Source: DASRFA01 sp035651755 | GTDB taxonomy: Bacteria; Desulfobacterota; Binatia; UBA12015 | Assembly: GCA_035651755.1 (NCBI GenBank) | Contig: DASRFA010000027.1 | Span: 261,747-325,746 of the forward strand | DNA: 64,000 bases | Direction of reading: 5' to 3' | Shown here: positions 61,263 through 64,000 of the stretch, piece by piece | Layout of the letters: every line of letters starts with the position of its first letter | Position numbering within the stretch: the stretch's first letter is position 1 | Made by a program: the position numbers and the translations under genes | Notes under the pieces: model-generated | Told to the model about the DNA's origin: nothing | Databases searched by the model: none | What the model saw: only the letters and a program-made list of their open reading frames with translations

Positions 61263-61853
61263 TCAGCGGGAGGGCGCGATCCGGTGCCAGACGCCGGCCA
61301 GGAATCCCCGCGCGTCGGGGTGCTCCACCTGTCGAACGACCGCCGGCGCGCCTGCCCGGCAGCGCCACGCGTAGACGGTCGCTCGCCCGGTCACCGCCGC
61401 CGGGACGACGTCGGCGTCGGGCGCGTCGCGGCAGAATTTCACGAGCGGATCCGCCGGTGTGCGGCTCGTGTCGGCCTTCTCCTCGCACGGCAGGTTCGCG
61501 CCCACGTTGCACGCCCAGACGGCGCCGCTCATGCAGCGCCACGACGTCCCGCGCTCGAACGGCTCGAGCGGCGCCGAGGTCGGCATCCCGAACGCCTTGC
61601 GGAGGCCTACGGCGATCGCGCGCGGGACCGGGTCGCCGCTCCAGCGGGCGTCGGGGGCGTCGATCGTGCTGACCGCGCGGCAGTAGCGAAACGGGTCGGT
61701 GAAGGTCGTGGCAGCGGCCGGAGCCGGCGTCGCGCGCGCGGGCGCCGCGAGCGCGGGCGACGCCCCGGAGAGCCCGCCGGGCGACGCCCCGGAGAGCCCG
61801 CCGGCGAGCAGCGCTGCCGCGATCGACGGTCGCCGTATCCCGCTCGCGGTCAT
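61263..61853 (-). CDS. Secreted protein of unknown function with tandem GGLSGASP
   Basis: 196 residues from MTASGIRRPS. The signal segment is rich in Gly/Ala and contains the doubled octapeptide GGLSGASP. The mature part carries six cysteines in three close pairs: FRYCRAV, WRCMSGAVWACNVGANLPCEEK, FCRDAP and AWRCRAG, consistent with a disulphide-linked exported domain. FRYCRAVSTIDAPDARW and LPCEEKADTSRTP are the best-conserved-looking segments; I do not recognise a family. It lies in the spacer between the kinase and Hsp33, transcribed leftward. Confidence 0.55.
   Translation of the reverse strand: MTASGIRRPSIAAALLAGGLSGASPGGLSGASPALAAPARATPAPAAATTFTDPFRYCRAVSTIDAPDARWSGDPVPRAIAVGLRKAFGMPTSAPLEPFERGTSWRCMSGAVWACNVGANLPCEEKADTSRTPADPLVKFCRDAPDADVVPAAVTGRATVYAWRCRAGAPAVVRQVEHPDARGFLAGVWHRIAPSR
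61757..61804. repeat. Perfect 24-bp tandem duplication inside the signal region
   Basis: Two identical 24-bp units (61757-61780 and 61781-61804), 8 codons each, encode the repeated octapeptide in the signal segment of the preceding gene. A perfect in-frame duplication suggests a recent slippage event. Confidence 0.7.
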
Positions 61854-61950
61854 GCGCGCGAGGGTGCGCGCGCAACCGGCGATCGTCAAGCGCAGGCGGG
61901 CTTCTCGACGAAGGGTGGCGAACCCGCGAGGCGTGGGATACGCCTCGCGG

Positions 61951-62910
61951 ATGTCCGCGCACCAGGGAGAGACCGCGGTCGAGCGGTACCGGCGCCTCCG
62001 CGCCGAGCGGCTCGCCGGCCCGCCGCGCTGGGTCGAGCCCGTCCCCTCCCTCGCGGAGGACACGCTGTGGCGCGGCCTCACGCGCGAGGGCGAGCTGCGG
62101 GTCCTGGTCGCGCGCACGACGCGCGCGGCGTCGGAGACGGCGCGCCGTCTCGGCTGCAGCGACGGGGCGGCGCGCGTCGCGGCCGAGCTCGTGACCGCCG
62201 GCCTGCTCGTGCGCTCGACCTTGAACCCCGAGGCGCAGCTCCAGATCTCGATCGCGAATCCCGGCAGCGCCGGACGGCTCCTGGCGGACGTCTGGGCGGG
62301 CGAGGCCGGCGTCCGCGCGTCGATCGCGCGGCCGGGCTCCACGGCCGAGCGCGACGGGCCGCTCCTCGCGGAAGGCGTCGTGAACGTCGTCCGGACGCGA
62401 GGTCGACGCGAGCCCTATCGCTCGTCGACGACGTTCCTCGCGAGCGGGATCGGCGACACGATGATGGAGTACCTGCTCCACAGCGAGCAGATCCTCTCGT
62501 TCCTGCGGCTCGAGGTCGCCGTCGCCGACGGCGACGTGAGCGAGTCGCTCGGCTTTCTCGTCCAGGCGATGCCCGAGGGCAGCCGGGCCGACCTCGAGCG
62601 CCTGGTGCGGAACCTCGAAGGGCTGCCGCCGCTCCTGGGAGCGATGTCCCCGGACGATCCCGACGGCCGCGCCTGGGCGGCGGAGCTCCTCGCCGGCTTT
62701 CGCTGGGACCAGTGCGCGCGCGAGCGCGTCGCGTACGCGTGCCGCTGCTCGCGCGAGCGCGTGCTGGCGATGCTCGCGTCGCTGCCGCAGAAGGACGTCC
62801 TGGATCTCGTCTCGGCCGGTGAGCCCGCCGAGACGACGTGCGAATTCTGCCGCGCCGTCTACCGCGTCGCTCCGTCCGAGCTGGCGGGGCTCCTTTCGCC
62901 CCCGCACTGA
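61951..62910 (+). CDS. hslO: Hsp33 redox-regulated chaperone
   Basis: 319 residues from MSAHQGETA. The N-terminal half carries RGLTREGELRVLVARTTRA and MEYLLHSEQILSFLRLEVAV, which align with the Hsp33 substrate domain. The C-terminal zinc switch is intact: CRC (in YACRCSRERVLAML) 31 residues before CEFC, the C-x-C then C-x-x-C pattern that binds zinc when reduced and unfolds on oxidation. It is a holdase chaperone for oxidative stress. The start is the ATG 42 bp from a run of in-frame upstream codons that are Arg/Ala-rich. No partner is adjacent. Confidence 0.9.
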   Translation: MSAHQGETAVERYRRLRAERLAGPPRWVEPVPSLAEDTLWRGLTREGELRVLVARTTRAASETARRLGCSDGAARVAAELVTAGLLVRSTLNPEAQLQISIANPGSAGRLLADVWAGEAGVRASIARPGSTAERDGPLLAEGVVNVVRTRGRREPYRSSTTFLASGIGDTMMEYLLHSEQILSFLRLEVAVADGDVSESLGFLVQAMPEGSRADLERLVRNLEGLPPLLGAMSPDDPDGRAWAAELLAGFRWDQCARERVAYACRCSRERVLAMLASLPQKDVLDLVSAGEPAETTCEFCRAVYRVAPSELAGLLSPPH

Positions 62911-63048
62911 CGGCGTCGGGCCGCCCGCGTCACGCCCTCACGCAGTTCGTGCGTCGACGCTGCAGCGCTCCGCATACGATTAGCGTGCTGCATTTTTTCG
63001 GCAGGCGCCCGTGTTGTCTGTAATGATGCGACGCGTTACCCTACGTGT
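62911..63048. other. Promoter-containing spacer upstream of the GNAT gene
   Basis: 138 bp without a gene. It is the least GC-rich stretch in the window (TGCATTTTTTCGG at about 62989). It holds the candidate promoter at 63014-63042. Confidence 0.5.
63014..63042 (+). promoter_or_regulatory. Candidate sigma70 promoter giving a leaderless GNAT mRNA
   Basis: TTGTCT (63014-63019), 17 bp, TACCCT (63037-63042), then the ATG at 63049. The -10 lies 6 bp before the start codon, so transcription would begin at or next to the A of ATG. No Shine-Dalgarno is present. Confidence 0.4.
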
Positions 63049-63810
63049 ATGGCGAGCTTCGCCGAGATCCTCGGCCGCGCGCCGCTCGCCGGCGCCTGGG
63101 CCGAGACGGTTACCGGGTCGGGCGATCGCTCTCGCGATCTCCTCACCCGCGAGCGTCCGCTCTGCAGGCGGCTGCGCGACGGGACGCGGGTCCGGCTCCG
63201 CCTCGTCGACTCCCGCGACCGCCAGCGGCTGGAAGCGGGGTTCCGCCGGCTCTCTCCCGAGTCGCGCTACCGCCGCTTCTTCACCGGCGTTCCCCGCCTG
63301 ACGGAGGCGATGCTCGATCGCCTCATGGCGACCGACGGCGAGAACCACGTCGCCGTCGGCGCCGAGCGCGGAGGCTTCGTGCTCGGCTGGCGCGAGGAGC
63401 TCGGGGTCGCCCGCTTCATCCGGCTCGCCGACCGGCCGGACACGGCGGAGATCGCGGTCGCGGTGGTCGACGACGCGCAGGGCCGCGGGCTCGGAAAGCT
63501 GCTCCTGCTCGCCCTCTCGCGGCTCGCGCGCGACCGCGGCATCCGGCGCTTCCGCGCCCTCGTGCTCCCCGACAACCCGCGCATGCAGGACCTCCTGCGG
63601 GACCTCGACCCGGCCGCGACGATGCACATCGAGGACGGCATGCTGACTTTCGAGCTCGACGTCCCCGACGTCGATCTCGAGCGGACCGGACTCACGTCGT
63701 CGACCGGTCCGCTGGCGCTGCTGGGCGACATCGCTCGTCGCGCCGTCGAGCGCTGTGCCGCCCTCCCGATCGACCGGCTGGGCGCGCGCTCGCGCTCCTT
63801 CCCCTCCTAG
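63049..63810 (+). CDS. GNAT N-acetyltransferase
   Basis: 253 residues. The GNAT core is in the middle: RLSPESRYRRFFTGVPRL, AEIAVAVVDDAQGRGLGKLLL (acetyl-CoA P-loop Q-x-x-G-x-G/A; ~140-160) and VLPDNPRMQDLLRDL. The N-terminal arm (GAWAETVTGSGDRSRDLL) and the C-terminal ~55 residues are outside the fold. The family acetylates small amines or protein N-termini; substrate unknown. It lies just before the terminal repeat array. Confidence 0.8.
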   Translation: MASFAEILGRAPLAGAWAETVTGSGDRSRDLLTRERPLCRRLRDGTRVRLRLVDSRDRQRLEAGFRRLSPESRYRRFFTGVPRLTEAMLDRLMATDGENHVAVGAERGGFVLGWREELGVARFIRLADRPDTAEIAVAVVDDAQGRGLGKLLLLALSRLARDRGIRRFRALVLPDNPRMQDLLRDLDPAATMHIEDGMLTFELDVPDVDLERTGLTSSTGPLALLGDIARRAVERCAALPIDRLGARSRSFPS

Positions 63811-63874
63811 CTAGGACCCCGACCCAAGACGCGAGCGAAGCGAGCCCGCGGGGACCGGACCGCAGGGAGTGGGG

Positions 63875-64000
63875 CCCCGTTCGGCTTTGCCGAACGGGGC
63901 GAGGGAAGCGTTTCCCTCGTCGGATAACTCCCCGTTCGGCTTTGCCGAACGGGGCGAGGGAAGCGTTTCCCTCGTCGGATAACTCCCCGTTCGGCTTTGC
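63875..64000. repeat. Tandem 55-bp double-hairpin repeat, running off the window
   Basis: Two full units (63875-63929 and 63930-63984) and a third that begins at 63985 and is cut by the window edge. Each starts with CCCCGTTCGGC-TTT-GCCGAACGGGG, an 11-bp perfect stem and 3-nt loop, followed by CGAGGGAA-GCGT-TTCCCTCG, a second 8-bp stem. They are identical over the sequence visible. The 12-mer cgagcgaagcga (63832-63843) precedes them, as at the dispersed copy. No spacers, so this is not CRISPR. Confidence 0.8.

Noticed and set aside
63875..64000. Tandem repeats at the window end as a CRISPR array
   Set aside because: The units are contiguous with no unique spacers, are 55 bp and form two hairpins; no cas genes occur in the window.
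1..64000. tRNA, rRNA, insertion sequences, integrases or prophage
   Set aside because: Scanning by eye for tRNA T-loop motifs, transposase motifs and composition shifts showed none; base composition stays uniformly high in GC.

Overview
The window is a uniformly very GC-rich, densely packed bacterial chromosome segment. Lipoprotein signals, a TPR/outer-membrane beta-barrel protein, an RND efflux pair and an OmpA-family lipoprotein show a diderm (Gram-negative-type) cell. Putative F420-type luciferase-like oxidoreductases, many acyl-CoA enzymes, a DUF1329 protein, LCM-type methyltransferase and large secreted beta-propeller proteins with GC-driven codon use fit an uncultured Binatota/Desulfobacterota-like lineage. 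That taxonomic guess is inference, not shown by a marker gene. I found no rRNA, tRNA, CRISPR array, insertion sequence, integrase or phage gene, and no AT-rich island.

Left part (1-12.5 kb): secreted and envelope proteins. These are a cut-off Cys-containing secreted protein, a lipoprotein sulfatase-fold enzyme, a GFA-domain protein, a mesaconyl-CoA-hydratase-like MaoC enzyme, a DUF4124 protein, a BNR/sortilin-type propeller, a trypsin-like protease, an OmpA-like lipoprotein, an FG-GAP protein and a YajG-like lipoprotein. A 14-bp-stem bidirectional terminator lies at 8074-8113.

Central metabolism (12.5-23.6 kb): a succinate/malate-CoA-ligase-like pair, a FixX-like ferredoxin, an F420-type oxidoreductase, a HAD hydrolase and a shikimate-dehydrogenase-like enzyme. 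A leftward operon follows, encoding an ACAD11-like acyl-CoA dehydrogenase, a GST, an acyl-CoA ligase and a MaoC protein, and then a DUF1329 protein.

Surface-polymer locus (23.6-33.1 kb): a large membrane protein converges on a leftward, tightly coupled operon. Its order is response regulator, HEAT-repeat membrane protein, processive GT2 glycosyltransferase, TPR/YaiO-type beta-barrel, membrane TPR protein and polytopic sulfatase-fold transferase. This reads as a complete synthesis/export/decoration unit for an unidentified exopolymer and is the most interesting system here.

Acyl-CoA region (33.3-40.3 kb): an LvaA/ACAD10-type phosphotransferase diverges from a rightward run of acyl-CoA dehydrogenase, LLM oxidoreductase, second acyl-CoA dehydrogenase, DoxX, ornithine-cyclodeaminase-like and methyltransferase genes.

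Right part (40.3-64 kb): a PQQ-type propeller, an alpha/beta hydrolase, a HipA-like kinase, a canonical Cys-type sulfatase, an RND adaptor/pump, an amidohydrolase, an MFS carrier, a 1,100-residue PilY1-like protein, a methyltransferase, a propeller lipoprotein, two histidine kinases, an HCCA-isomerase-like protein, Hsp33 and a GNAT protein. The window ends inside a 55-bp tandem palindromic repeat that has a single dispersed copy at 55339.
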